64,000 bases of DNA from contig CM059564.1 in NCBI GenBank assembly GCA_030386875.1, positions 41,002,075-41,066,074 of the forward strand, in the 5' to 3' direction. Both the position numbers and the translations under genes were made by a program. Below the pieces are notes generated by a model that saw only the letters and a list, made by a program, of their open reading frames with translations, was not told the origin of the DNA and made no database searches. Below, piece after piece: positions 46,600 to 57,690 of this stretch. The stretch's first letter is position 1, and each line of letters starts with the position of its first letter. The DNA comes from Morinoia aosen. Lineage: Eukaryota; Arthropoda; Malacostraca; Amphipoda; Talitridae.

Positions 46600-46842
46600 T
46601 CATCCTCGGTCTCACGACGTGTACACATAAGCCACTGTACACAAAAATCCTCGGTCTCACGACATGTACACATAAACCCTCGGTCTCACATGTGCACATA
46701 AACCACTGTACACAAAAATCCTCGGTCTCACGACATGTGCACATAAGCCAGTGTGCACATAAGCCCTCGGTCTCACGACATGTACACATGAACCAGTGTA
46801 GACATAAATTCATGGTCTCACGACATGTGCACATAAATACTG
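46600..46842. repeat. Composite 35-46-bp minisatellite, about six units
   Basis: Units combine CCTCGGTCTCACGACATGT, ACACATAAACCA and CTGTACACAAAAAT or shorter endings. Long (about 46) and short (about 34) units alternate irregularly because the CACTGTACACAAAAAT part is present or absent. A 148-codon plus frame (46407-46853) and a minus frame cross it and consist partly of the repeat. I do not call them genes. Confidence 0.92.
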
Positions 46843-48719
46843 CAGAGGCTTGAGGGAGGCACACGGCATCTAGGACAAACGTAAATACTTGTGTGCACAC
46901 TATAAAGTCAGAGCCTTCTGGTATGAACGTAAGCGCCCGTGTGATGACCGGAAGAGACCGAATAGCTTGAGATATTTGGAATCATCGTAGATTGATTTCA
47001 AAACTCACAGCACTCCGTGCGAAATTATTGACAGCATCGATTTTTGAATTTTAACGAAGGTTCATTAAACATATTCGACGTATTACTAATAAACATAAGG
47101 CAAAAACATCGAAAACAAAGTTTCATTGAGCCAAAGTTTTTGCCTCCTGGTAAAATTGTTTCCAATTTTAAGTGCATTTTCTTGGGTCAGAAAATACTTT
47201 TGATAAACTTTATATGATAGCACCATCAAGGTATGATGAATTAACTATCAGATAGGGTACCATTGAAAAGCTCTTGGGCTGGAGAATCGAGGTTCCGCGA
47301 TTCGATTTACACAGCTGGGTTCTGCAAGGTTCATTGCTGAGTGGCAGGGAAAAGGCTGTAAACGTAAGCATGAAGTAATGGGATAATACCATGAGGTTGA
47401 GTTCAAGCGATAAGGAGGCCTCAGTTCCTTTTTTCTTAAACAATATTCATGACACGACCGTGATGTTAAACATGTGAGATGGCATGCTGTCTCTGTGTGG
47501 AGTGCAAAAACTTGTTTTTGGAGTAGCTCGCAGCTTCTCTAATCGCAGGAGTAAAAATTTGAATTTCGCAGGTATTTGTGTTTATTTTTGTAACTCGCAC
47601 AAAAAAGATAAAAGTTTTACGTTTGCAAAATGTACCCCATAGCATGATCGAGGCTGATTTGTGATGTCTAAAAGCTGTTTTTTGGTACTTTGGAACGTGG
47701 GAGAATTACTTTTCCAAGTTTCTGTCATTCTGATAATTCAAGTTTGAAGCGAATTAAAGAGTATCAATTAAAAAAATAATGCGATGGAATTTAAGAACGT
47801 ACCCTTCTTACTTCTAGGAAAACCTTGACATTCACCACAGAATGTCATTTGTTTCGTAGAAGACCCTTAAGTTGCTGGCAATTATACATCTTGATTCATG
47901 ACAAGTTGCTATATTTTCTGATAATGATCCTCATTTTTCTTTTCCTACCATTTTTCTTGCCAAATTCTTCATTGTTTTCTCGGAGTTTCGTCTCCCTCTT
48001 TCTCTGAGGGTTATGATAACCTTCAGGGGGCGAGAAGTTCGAAATCAACTACTTCGATAACGATCCTCAGTAATTTCAAATTCGTCTAACCGACATGGTT
48101 AGCGTGATAAACGTAGCTTTTTATGCTGCCAGCGACTTCCAGCTACTCAGCTATAGCTCCATAGTTCAGCAGCAGCCAAACGTTTCTCACTCATTTTTCG
48201 AGGTATGCCAAATAATTGTAAATCTCTGGGGAGAATTTATAAGATAAGACATATCTTAACAGTTGTGAATCATTCCCTGATTAAGAAATTAATATTAAAA
48301 TATTTTCTCATGTTGGTAATGAATAAGTCTAAAAACTCTCTCGGCATCGAAAATGTAAGTCTTCTACACTGGAAATAAAAATTAGCTAATCAAGCCAATT
48401 CATAGAGAAATAAAAACCGCTGATGAACCTGCAAATCTCATCTCTATTGAACGAGCATTTCTCACTCGAGAAAAGTACGGGAAGCTGGTAAATATGCGTA
48501 ATTTCCGGTGCTTTTGCCATCATTACGTAGATTTTTTGAAGACAGCTTTACCGCAGTGGCTTTGCAAGGAGGGTACTTGGACGCTTGTGGTTTTTAGGGA
48601 ACACTTGATGGCTTCATTAATTTCACGGGCTGCTTTTGGCAGTGTTTCCAATAGCAACTGATTAGAAGCATGGAGGGGAGAAAAAAGGGCCGGTGCCTCG
48701 TGCATGTGAGCCAGCAAAT
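46843..48719. other. Unassigned AT-rich DNA
   Basis: About 1.9 kb with no supported gene, RNA or repeat. Scattered frames of 60 to 77 codons show no domain. Confidence 0.5.
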
Positions 48720-48945
48720 CCCGGGTCCCGGTGACGATTGATCAATGGTCTCCCGTGGCACTCGAGAGGCAATGCAACTTTTGAGTACTCATGCGCCTTG
48801 CCGTAGAAGACTACAATTAAAGCGCCCTTGATTAGCCCATTGCTGAAGGATAATCAAGCGCACAAACTGGCGGCATCAAGAGCAAATGATTTGGCGTAAT
48901 TAATAGCTTCATTTCAATGCATCGCCTTGTTAATTGCACAGCGGT
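48720..48945. promoter_or_regulatory. Candidate enhancer: dense homeodomain-like motif cluster
   Basis: A balanced patch carries at least five TAAT-type cores in about 125 bases: CAATTAA (48814-48820), TTGATTAGCC (48828-48837), GATAATCAAG (from 48849), TAATTAAT (48897-48904) and TTAATTG (48930-48936). An ATGCAT octamer-like core lies at 48917-48922. CTTGATTAG and GATAATCAAG are near mirror images flanking GCCCATTGCTGAAG. The surroundings are AT-rich but less ordered. No open frame spans the cluster. This is the best regulatory candidate in the window. Cross-species conservation, which I cannot see, would decide it. Confidence 0.35.
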
Positions 48946-50503
48946 GTTTTTTGACGCTGAAGCTTTAAATTATCTGTCTTCCCATGAAGACATAGCTCTT
49001 TGAAAAATCCTTCAGAACTTGGTTTTTGAAAAAATTTTGCACAGCTGAGCTCTCTCGTATCTACCCTGCTGTTCAGGAAATAAGCCCAGCAGGTCGGTAA
49101 CGTAAGTATAAATACCTTATTTGGCATTATTTTTATGCTGCCTGGAAATTCTGTGTTTCTGTGAAACCTTACAACTGTAATTCAGTTGCACAGTGTTCCT
49201 CAATATAAAGTAGCAAGCTCTGAATTGTGGTAAGTTTTGATGCTACACGAGCGATTGCATGCAGTCGTTACTTATAATTTTAAATAAAAGTACATTTACG
49301 TCAGATTTCACCAGCTTAAAGTCGGCGAACGGAAGAACCTCAGGCTACAGTGTGACTGCCTGGCGCTCTCCACACCATCACCTTGACGGCCAAATTTAAT
49401 CAACATTTCATCATAAAAGTACTGTCAATCGTTAAAATAAGTTTTTTACCGATTATATTTTTTATTTCTTAAGTGTTAGATTTGCATATTATCAATGTGG
49501 CTGAATAAAATATCCGTATGTTTCCAGCCTAGAGATGATGTTCGTAAACCGAATCGTCGCTTTTTATAGACTGTAGAAATATTGAATGTTTCCTGATTGG
49601 CAGCGTTTCAACAAAAATGTTGAGTGAATTTCTCCTTACTTTTAAACACCTTGAAGGAGTTCAAATACGGTCCGAAAGTACACACGGAGTACGCTGGATG
49701 CCTCCCGACGCAGATCGATATAACGCCTCGGCAGCCAATACAGGCGGCGAGGCTTCGGCCAGAATTGGCGACAATTATCAATTACGTCGCGCTTGTTAGG
49801 CCCGCCAAGTTGCTTCAAAGAAGCCCTAATGCCAGCTCTACCGCTCAGTTTTGACTGCCTGCACGGCAATGAGCGCCGCTCGCTGGTTATGCCAGTTTCA
49901 GCGACCTCGCCGTCAAAGTGCCGGTAGATAAGAAGCAGCCAATACTCCGTAATGGGATCGAACATCGAAAAACAGACAACCGCTCCATGTACAGTTTTCA
50001 CCTATGATTCGACTTGGGAAGTAGAAGTTCTTCGCCTATTCGCTTGGTGAGAGTGTTTAATAAAATTCTTTCACTAGTACAGGATTTTTGGAAAAGTTGC
50101 TTTGCCTGCGATCCAAAACTCAGTCAATGCCTCAGTATGTTTAGAAATCCTACCACAAATGGTATACTGCATGATGTGCTGCGTAATATTTCGGACGACT
50201 AAAAACAGTTTTCTGAGAGGAATGAGCATAATTTTTCATGAGACATTAGGAGAACAATGTACATGTAATAAGAGACTCAAATCATTGCATCACACCAATG
50301 AATCGTTATTGATATTTTGTTAATGAGCCAAATGAGTCATTTGTGCCTTGAAAATTCGCCGGTTTACATTCCAGACAACGTGAAATGAACGGTCATAAAA
50401 CAAAAATAAAAAATAAACCTCAGCGTAGGGAGGTTCGCGCAGAACTCATCGGGTATGTCAGTACGAGAGTTTTATTGCATAGGCAGTCCGTAAGGCTTCC
50501 CAA
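48946..50503. other. Unassigned DNA with one balanced patch
   Basis: 49660-49930 is GC-richer, with overlapping open frames on both strands (49642-50001 minus, 119 codons; 49617-49799 and 49624-49854 plus). None shows a recognisable domain. The rest is AT-rich. Confidence 0.45.
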
Positions 50504-50602
50504 TAAATGAACCTGCTCTGTCATGAATGCACTTCTAAATGAATCTGCTCTGTCATGAATGCACTTCTAAATGAATCTGCTCTGTCATGAATGCCCTTCA
50601 GC
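50504..50602. repeat. 32-bp tandem repeat, three copies
   Basis: CTGCTCTGTCATGAATGC starts at 50513, 50545 and 50577, each preceded by AATGAA(T/C). Spacing is exactly 32 and substitutions are few, so it is recent. Confidence 0.95.
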
Positions 50603-50681
50603 ATCGAGCATAATTCCGAGCCGATGTTGGAAGAATATAATTCGAATATGGGGTTGAAAAACCGTAGACTTTACTTCACTA
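50603..50681. other. Spacer
   Basis: No feature seen. Confidence 0.5.
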
Positions 50682-50833
50682 CTTGCCTACTGGCCAGTTT
50701 GGGACTAGGTCAAAGAAAACTCATGTTACTAATTAACCTTTGAGTGATGATGTGTGAAACTATGAAGAAACAAAAAACTTAGGCAAAAGATAGAAATCAA
50801 AGGAGGCTCAGGAATGCGTCGAAACAATCTTGC
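50682..50833 (+). repeat. Dispersed repeat R4, copy 1
   Basis: 152 bases match 53707-53858 with no net length change. Shared words are CTGGCCAGTTTGG, GGTCAAAGAAAACT, TTACTAATTAACC, TTGAGTGATGA, GTGTGAAACTA, GAAGAAACA, AACTTAGG, AAAAGATA, GGCTCAG or AGCTCAG, and CGAAACAATCTTGC. An internal TTAACCTTTGAGTG resembles the ends of the MITEs in this window, but the similarity extends about 50 bases beyond it on the left, so it is not a clean element end. Confidence 0.88.
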
Positions 50834-52785
50834 TCACGCGCCTCCACTTTTCAGTGGCAGCATGAAAATAAGCCTGTTTCTTCCACACAGATAAAGCCGT
50901 AAAAAGTTTATTGGCAATAAAAACTGGATATAAAGTATAAAATGTATCGTAACCCTTATTATTCATTCTGCCATTCATATTTGGAGCTTGGACGCTGGAA
51001 TTTAAATGACCACAGTGAAACCTCTCTTGGAATTGGACAATTTTCCGTGCCTTATTGGATTAGGACGGCCGGCATCGGTGGAGGCGCAGCAGCGTCCGCC
51101 CTCTGCTGCCCACAGGAGCCTCAAGAATTCTGGTCTCATTATTGCCTCCATAAATACAAGGTGGAAGTAACTCGATAGTATTTCGTTTTTGTGTGAGCCC
51201 TTTTAAAAGAATTGTAAAATCAAACTTGTTTGTTAAACTATGCGTACGAATACAATGCAAGAAGTTGGACTGTGAGAATCTGAAAACCCCGTTTTTGGAT
51301 AAGAAATGGTTTGCTTGCCTAAATCATGATGGTTTTTTGGTTTTGCATCGATTGGTCATCCGCTCTCACTTTTTTCTCGGCTCATACGGTCGAACTCTTG
51401 GTATAGATTGCATGATAAGGAAAATTGGAGGCTATTGGAGGCTAAAAACCGTACTCTCAACTGCACTTCAGTGGAGAGTTTCTCAGTCTACCACTGCACT
51501 CGCCCCAAGCAGACGTATTTTTGAACTTGTGGTGGATTATTGGGGCGCTTTTCGCAGAGACATCAAGCATATTCCGTACACTCCAGAGAAGTGAACTATC
51601 ATTCACATCTTGCTGAGTAAGCCAACACTCCCCTGGTGTACAGTAAGTCATTTGTTTAATTACTCTGAATTGTAAAAGAATTGTTTCAAAATTCAAGGAA
51701 AAATTAAGCCAAGATAATTACAACTCACTCTTATTTTGGCTCTCCACAGGCATCACGAGGTATTTATTTTGGAAGCTCTAGATGTTATACCTGCTAATCT
51801 ACACTGCATGTTAAAAATACTAGACCACTCACATGAGGCTGCTTGATAGGATCCACACATCAAATGAAAGACGCAGTTCTCACCTGACCGCTGCAGCAAC
51901 ACATCAGAAGGGTGTCTGTCTATAAAGTTTTAGTGCCCACCAAACAGAGCAGCGCGCTGCCAGACTGCTTGCAGAGTTAATCACAATTCCTTATTAGCCT
52001 AGAGTAGCACGGCAGCAGTCAATGCCGGTGTTCGAGAAGGCCAGCCGAGGAAGGCCGAGTTAAGGCCGGGCTATAATGGCGATCGTTATGATGCTGCTCA
52101 CACTACCGCATAAATCTTGAAGGCAATCTGAGCAGTATAGCTGGGAGCGCCACACGCCCGTTAACACCACCAAATTAGGCTACAGTTGCGTGTTCCGCGT
52201 AGCTGCTTGCAGTGCTATGGCACCTAGTATGAGCTTACGAGATGAAACACTACACTTCTTTCGCGAGGCGCGCTATTTACACAAAGATATGTGTACTTCG
52301 CTCTAGTGAGACCAGTTGAAATGCCAGCCATGCTTAGAAATATTCCTTAGTTCTTGTTTTATTAAATCAAAAATGTTCGTCAAGTTTTTAGAATAACTGA
52401 GGTATCATTAAGTACTTTTGTACCCGAAAACCGAAGAATGATTTTGCGTAGAGAACCCCATCCTAGCAGCTTTAAGATTCCGCAGGTCCACAAACTATTG
52501 CTCAAGAGATTCATCTGCACGGTGTGCGTCTTTTCAACATTAGGCCCCTGCTCTGCTGATCTAATAATAAACGCCTTCATCTTCTGAAGCTTAGCACATA
52601 AATCATCTTATGGCAAAAGCTTCAATTATCTCGTGGCTAGGAAGGCAATGGCCAATTTCTTAAGCCAATTTTAAAATATACACATTGGCATACGGAGTCT
52701 TGTTATTGTTTAAGAACACAACAATGAATGCATGTGTACATTTTCGTAGATTCTGCCAAAATTGTTCATAATCTTGAGTTGCATC
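50834..52785. other. Unassigned DNA
   Basis: No gene is supported. A 133-codon plus frame (51193-51594) is the longest non-repeat frame nearby, but its product is not recognisable and no splice-site or domain support is visible. 51860-52200 is more balanced in composition and may be regulatory. Confidence 0.45.
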
Positions 52786-53152
52786 CACCACCGGTAGTCC
52801 ACACCCCAACACCACCACCTGCAGTTCACACCACAACACCACCACCTGCAGTTCACACAACACCACCGGTAGTCCACACCTCAACACCACCACCTGCAGT
52901 CTACACCACAACACCACCACCTGCAGTCCACACAACACCACCGGTAGTCCACACCCCAACACCACCACCTGCAGTCCACACCACAACACCACCACCTGCA
53001 GTCCACACCACAACACCACCACTTGCAGTCCACACCACAACACCACCACCTGCAGTCCACACAACACCACCGGTAGTCCACACCCCAACACCACCACCTG
53101 CAGTCCACACCACAACACCACCACCTGCAGTCCACACAACACCACCACCACC
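52786..53152. repeat. 27-bp minisatellite with 75-bp higher-order unit
   Basis: The basic unit is CACACCACAACACCACCACC followed by TGCAGTC, 27 bases. A 21-base variant with ACCACCGGTAGTC occurs at 52791, 52866, 52941 and 53070 (CCGGTAGTCC positions). The first three are exactly 75 bases apart (27+27+21) and the last is 129 (75+54). All sublengths are multiples of three, so frames stay open (150 codons plus, 163 minus). The plus-strand product would be a His/Thr/Pro nonapeptide repeat. I read this as minisatellite, not gene. The plus strand is poor in G. Confidence 0.95.
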
Positions 53153-53311
53153 TCCCGTTGCCTCCCCTAGCCTAGCATAAACTGTCCCAGTCTCCCAGCT
53201 CCAAGATTGGCTTTGATGTGTCACGCTCATGCCAGTCTACCTGCTTAGCTAGACCATAAAATTACACGGTTGAGCTAGGGGAAACTCGTGAACAAAATTA
53301 GCTGAGATTGT
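53153..53311. other. Spacer
   Basis: No feature seen. Confidence 0.5.
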
Positions 53312-53607
53312 AGTCGAAGCCCCGCGAGGACGGTGGATAAGTGCTTATTGTTCCAGGTTTTGTGTTTGCCATTCAGAAAAGTACTTATAGGAATTAGAAT
53401 AGTTACCAGTGATTTCACGATTACAAAGAATAGAAAGTCGCACTCACTAGTACAGTTCATCGAAGCCTCCAGAGGACTGTAAATAAGTGCTTATTGTTCT
53501 AGGTTTTTACCGTTGAAAAATGTACGCGTAGGAATTACAATAATTATAATTCATTTCACTTTTACGAACAATAAAAAGGCCTCACTTTCTAGTACACTTC
53601 ACCAGAG
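53312..53607. repeat. 146-bp tandem duplication, two diverged copies
   Basis: ATAAGTGCTTATTGTTC occurs at 53337 and 53483. Both copies continue with AGGTTTT, AGGAATTA, TTTCAC, ACAA-AATA and CACT-CTAGTACA-TTCA. The motif AAGTGCTT is itself palindromic-like. Moderate divergence. Confidence 0.9.
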
Positions 53608-53706
53608 TCTTCTCATGCTCTCGTGGTGAAGCCGAGTTTTGAGAAGCCTTGTGAACGCCTTTTGAAATCAAAGAACCATTTTTGAGTACAGCTCAAAACG
53701 TCACTA
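53608..53706. other. Spacer
   Basis: No feature seen. Confidence 0.5.
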
Positions 53707-53858
53707 TTCGTCTGCTGGCCAGTTTGGAACCTGGTCAAAGAAAACTAAAGTTACTAATTAACCGTTGAGTGATGAAGTGTGAAACTACGAAGAAACAGAT
53801 AACTTAGGGAAAAGATAAAACTTGAAGGAAGCTCAGTAATGCGCCGAAACAATCTTGC
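53707..53858 (+). repeat. Dispersed repeat R4, copy 2
   Basis: Second copy of the 50682-50833 segment, in the same orientation, with about one substitution per seven bases by eye and no net indel. It is 3 kb from copy 1, and the flanks do not match. Confidence 0.88.
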
Positions 53859-54079
53859 AAGCTCCGAAGGTGAGTAGCTTCGCATCACTGCCCGAGTTTG
53901 GCCTCAAACTGGGCGCATGCTCGGAACGCTCATTAAAAATGATTCGTTTGAAAAGATCTTCAATAAAGAGATGAGGTATGTACTTCGAATTCATTGGTCG
54001 AAATGAGTATTTTTCTCTTTGGGGGAATATTGGAGTGAATAAAGGATAATAGTATAGTAGTTAAATCAAGGCTTCATTT
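53859..54079. other. Spacer
   Basis: No feature seen. Confidence 0.5.
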
Positions 54080-54350
54080 TCATGGCAAAAGTGTTTTCAC
54101 ACGGGGAAGGGAAGAGACCGTTGAATATGGACTTGAGAAATCGTGAAATTTAAGCACCAAGTGTGTGCCTACACATCCCACACAGGATATCCTGCGCATA
54201 AAAACAGCAAGTTAGGGAGAAAGAGGAAGAAAATAAAAATAATTGATCGCTAAGAAGACATGAAAAAGGAAGGAAGCAGAGCGAGAACGAAAGATAGAAG
54301 TTCTGAAGACCTTTCTATGGTCAAGGTAACCTTATAGTCCCATAGCACAG
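54080..54350 (+). mobile_element. Dispersed repeat family R1, copy 4
   Basis: The most diverged of the four. It contains GGCAAAAGTGTTTTCACACG, GGGAAGAGACC, GTTGAATATGGACTTGAGAA, a purine-rich middle, AGAAGTTCTGAAGACCTTTC and a closing CCTTATAGTCCCATAGCAC. The end matches copies 2 and 3 and the front matches copy 1. Confidence 0.58.
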
Positions 54351-55735
54351 AGTAGGCAAATCTCGATAAACTGAACTGATTACCCATCCTATTGCTGGCA
54401 AGGGAGAATAAATGGACGGAAATGTCTTTATTGGCTACAGGAATTATCTGGAACTTCAAAATAGCGATTTTCCCAAGTTACATCGCGCATTCATTTCTTT
54501 AGGGTTACATCACTTCCTATCCCATACATCCACGATTACACAACATTATAAGTGTTTTATTTTTGTTCTTTTCGTTGTTAATCGTTTTACATGTAAGCTT
54601 TTAGTTAGGAGCATTGTCATTGTGAGGGTTATACGTATAGACATAGTGAACAGTTTCATTTTGTAACACTGTCACTTTGCAGCATGGCTCTGGGAGTCTC
54701 TAAGTTGGGATAGCATAAGATTAGAATTGTTTTGTCTCTGCCGTCAGACTTGAGAAACTCTTTTTTATTTGAGCCGAACAAAATAAGGTTTTGGTAGCAC
54801 ATGGACGTCGAAATTCATATTCATCATCGAATCTCTGCTAGAAAACGATGTAAAATGTTATCAAGTTATCTGAAATCTTTGTATCACTTTAAATTTGTTA
54901 ATCCATGCTCATTTTCTACTGCAAATCTGAACGTGACTTGTACTAAAACGAGCATCCGTGGAAAATAAATTAAAAATTAAAAAGCTTTAGGTCAACCCTC
55001 ACGTATGGACAAACATAAATGGCGCTCGGATAGACAAATTTCTCTACAGATAGACAGTGCTCACTACCCGACAGCAATGAAACTCTTCCTTCGACAAAAT
55101 TAATGCGCTAAATTTTCTGTATTTGATTCTGAAGCTCTCAAAAACTCGGCTGAAACGAAGCTGGTCCTTGTTGCTAGGAAGAAGCCGAAGTTCTCAACTG
55201 GATGACCACAGTGCGTTAACACAGGCGACCGCCCTCCCTTGATAACTTGTCTGAAAAAAACTTCGATCCTGTTTTACCACAGAGATTCTGAATGAGTTCT
55301 TTCAAAAATGAGATTCATGCCGGCAGAGACCATTCAAGACGATTGTTGCAGAAAATGTTCGTTTTTTGTTGCTTAATTTCCTCGCTTTGGAGATAAAAAT
55401 CTCACACGAAGAATTATTCCTCGGGGATTTTTGTGAGGTTCTTGGCAAGTTTCTTGTGAGGGCATGTTTTGTCGGTGAGTTCGGCTGACTCTCTCATTGA
55501 CTGACTTGGAAGGTTTTTACAAACGCCCAATGAGCGTACAAAAAGCGAGGCTCATTTCTTTCCTTCCTCCTTCTCAGTCATCAGTTCTCCATTTAATGTT
55601 TTATTCTCGGTTATATTTGGGCTGAGCGCTATTTTGCGGGCGGCCAGCGGGAGGCAGATGATGATAGTGCCACGGCAAAAACTTGGACAGCTTCATCCCG
55701 TCAGCGACCTGCCGCCGCCGGGGAATTCTCTTCCC
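54351..55735. other. Unassigned AT-rich DNA
   Basis: No gene is supported. A GC-richer patch lies at 55600-55735 just before the 60-bp array. Short frames have no recognisable domain. Confidence 0.5.
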
Positions 55736-57165
55736 CAGAACAATTCCCATCATGAAATCGTTAAGGAGAAAGCCCCAAAAACGAGAAGTCTGTACTTCCA
55801 TACTGAAATCATGAAATTGTTAAGGAGAATGCCCCAAAAAACGAGAAGTCGGTACTTCCATACTGAAATCATGAAATTGTTAAGGAGAATGCCCCAAAAA
55901 ACGAGAAGTCGGTACTTCCATACTGAAATCATGAAATCGTTAAGGAGAAAGCCCAAAAAACCAGAAGTCTGTACTTCCATACTGAAATCATGAAATTGTT
56001 AAGGAGAATGCCCCAAAAAACGAGAAGTCTGTACTTCCATACTGAAATCATGAAATCGTTAAGGAGAAAGCCCAAAAAACGAGAAGTCTGTACTTCCATA
56101 CTGAAATCATGAAATCGTTAAGGAGAATGCCCCAAAAAACGAGAAGTCTGTACTTCCATACTGAAATCATGAAATCGTTAAGGAGAAAGCCCAAAAAACG
56201 AGAAGTCAGTACTTCCATACTGAAATCATGAAATCGTTAAGGAGAATGCCCCAAAAAACGAGAAGTCTGTACTTCCATACTGAAATCATGAAATTGTTAA
56301 GGAGAATGCCCCAAAAAACGAGAAGTCGGTACTTCCATACTGAAATCATGAAATCGTTAAGGAGAAAGCCCCAAAAAACGAGAAGTCTGTACTTCCATAC
56401 TGAAATCATGAAATTGTTAAGGAGAATGCCCCAAAAAACGAGAAGTCGGTACTTCCATACTGAAATCATGAAATTGTTAAGGAGAATGCCCCAAAAAACG
56501 AGAAGTCTGTACTTCCATACTGAAATCATGAAATTGTTAAGGAGAATGCCCCAAAAAACGAGAAGTCTGTACTTCCATACTGAAATCATGAAATCGTTAA
56601 GGAGAAAGCCCAAAAAACGAGAAGTCTGTACTTCCATACTGAAATCATGAAATCGTTAAGGAGAATGCCCCAAAAAACGAGAAGTCTGTACTTCCATACT
56701 GAAATCATGAAATTGTTAAGGAGAATGCCCCAAAAAACGAGAAGTCTGTACTTCCATACTGAAATCATGAAATCGTTAAGGAGAATGCCCCAAAAAACGA
56801 GAAGTCGGTACTTCCATACTGAAATCATGAAATTGTTAAGGAGAATGCCCCAAAAAACGAGAAGTCTGTACTTCCATACTGAAATCATGAAATCGTTAAG
56901 GAGAATGCCCCAAAAAACGAGAAGTCTGTACTTCCATACTGAAATCATGAAATCGTTAAGGAGAAAGCCCAAAAAACGAGAAGTCTGTACTTCCATACTG
57001 AAATCATGAAATTGTTAAGGAGAAAGCCCCAAAAAACGAGAAGTCTGTACTTCCATACTGAAATCATGAAATTGTTAAGGAGAATGCCCCAAAAAACGAG
57101 AAGTCGGTACTTCCATACTGAAATCATGAAATCGTTAAGAAGAAAACGCAAAAAACGAGTGTGTA
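55736..57165. repeat. 60-bp tandem repeat, about 24 copies
   Basis: The unit is GAAATCATGAAATTGTTAAG, then GAGAATGCCCCAAAAAACGA, then GAAGTCTGTACTTCCATACT (60 bases). Alternative bases are ATTG or ATCG in the first part, AATGCCCC or AAAGCCC in the second, and TCTG or TCGG in the third. Units of the AAAGCCC type mostly lack one C and are 59 bases long, which shifts the reading frame and ends the otherwise continuous 20-residue-repeat frame. This explains the chain of frames of 76 to 143 codons on both strands. The last unit (57130-57165) is truncated. Not a gene. Confidence 0.97.
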
Positions 57166-57690
57166 CTTCCATACCAAACTTATTTTACCCGTTTAAAGAC
57201 AGTAGCATAGAAAAAATAGTTATTAAATGTGAGAATAGTTTCCAAATACGATTTTTTTCCCTGGCACCGTTATCGATATAATATTATGCGAGCACGACGA
57301 CAACTAACTTTCATTGCAAAATTTAATCTTAAAATTGCCCTTTCAAACTGCGGAAACCGTGTTGTTTACTCAATATGTCACGCCAGCCACTTTAGTTCCG
57401 GATATTCACGATGCAGAATGTCTCCTGGACAAGCCAATTGCTTACGCAAGTAAGCAGAGAATTTTAGGGCAAAAGCTCAGAAGATATGAGCGCGCACAGC
57501 TTACTGTGAGTTAGTAGAGCAACATGATAACTTTGGGAAGAAGTTCAAATCTGGAGACTTTATGACCCGGTCCTCACTCTGCCAATTAGCTCGGCAGCGC
57601 CCCCACGCGGGGCCAGGCCAGGGCTTGGCGCTCTAGTTTTGATTAGCTTCTGCCCCTGAGGCTTACCGTGTTTTGCGTCGCTCCTGCATC
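57166..57690. other. Unassigned DNA
   Basis: No gene is supported. 57560-57690 is GC-richer and includes GCCAATTAGCTCGG and TTTTGATTAGC, homeodomain-like words, without a dense cluster. Confidence 0.45.

Noticed and set aside
46407..46853. 148-codon plus-strand frame
   Set aside because: Its second half is the 46-kb minisatellite and its first half has no known domain.
51193..51594. 133-codon plus-strand frame
   Set aside because: The product shows no domain or motif that I recognise, composition is ordinary, and no repeat-independent support for coding is visible. It could be a chance frame.
52660..53230. His/Thr/Pro and Gly/Trp/Val repeat proteins over the 27-bp array
   Set aside because: Open on both strands in several frames through composition and triplet period. 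Kept only as a point to check in the findings.
55634..57281. Chain of repeat-protein frames over the 60-bp array
   Set aside because: Open on both strands because 60 is a multiple of three, and broken wherever a 59-bp unit occurs. There is no sign of coding constraint.
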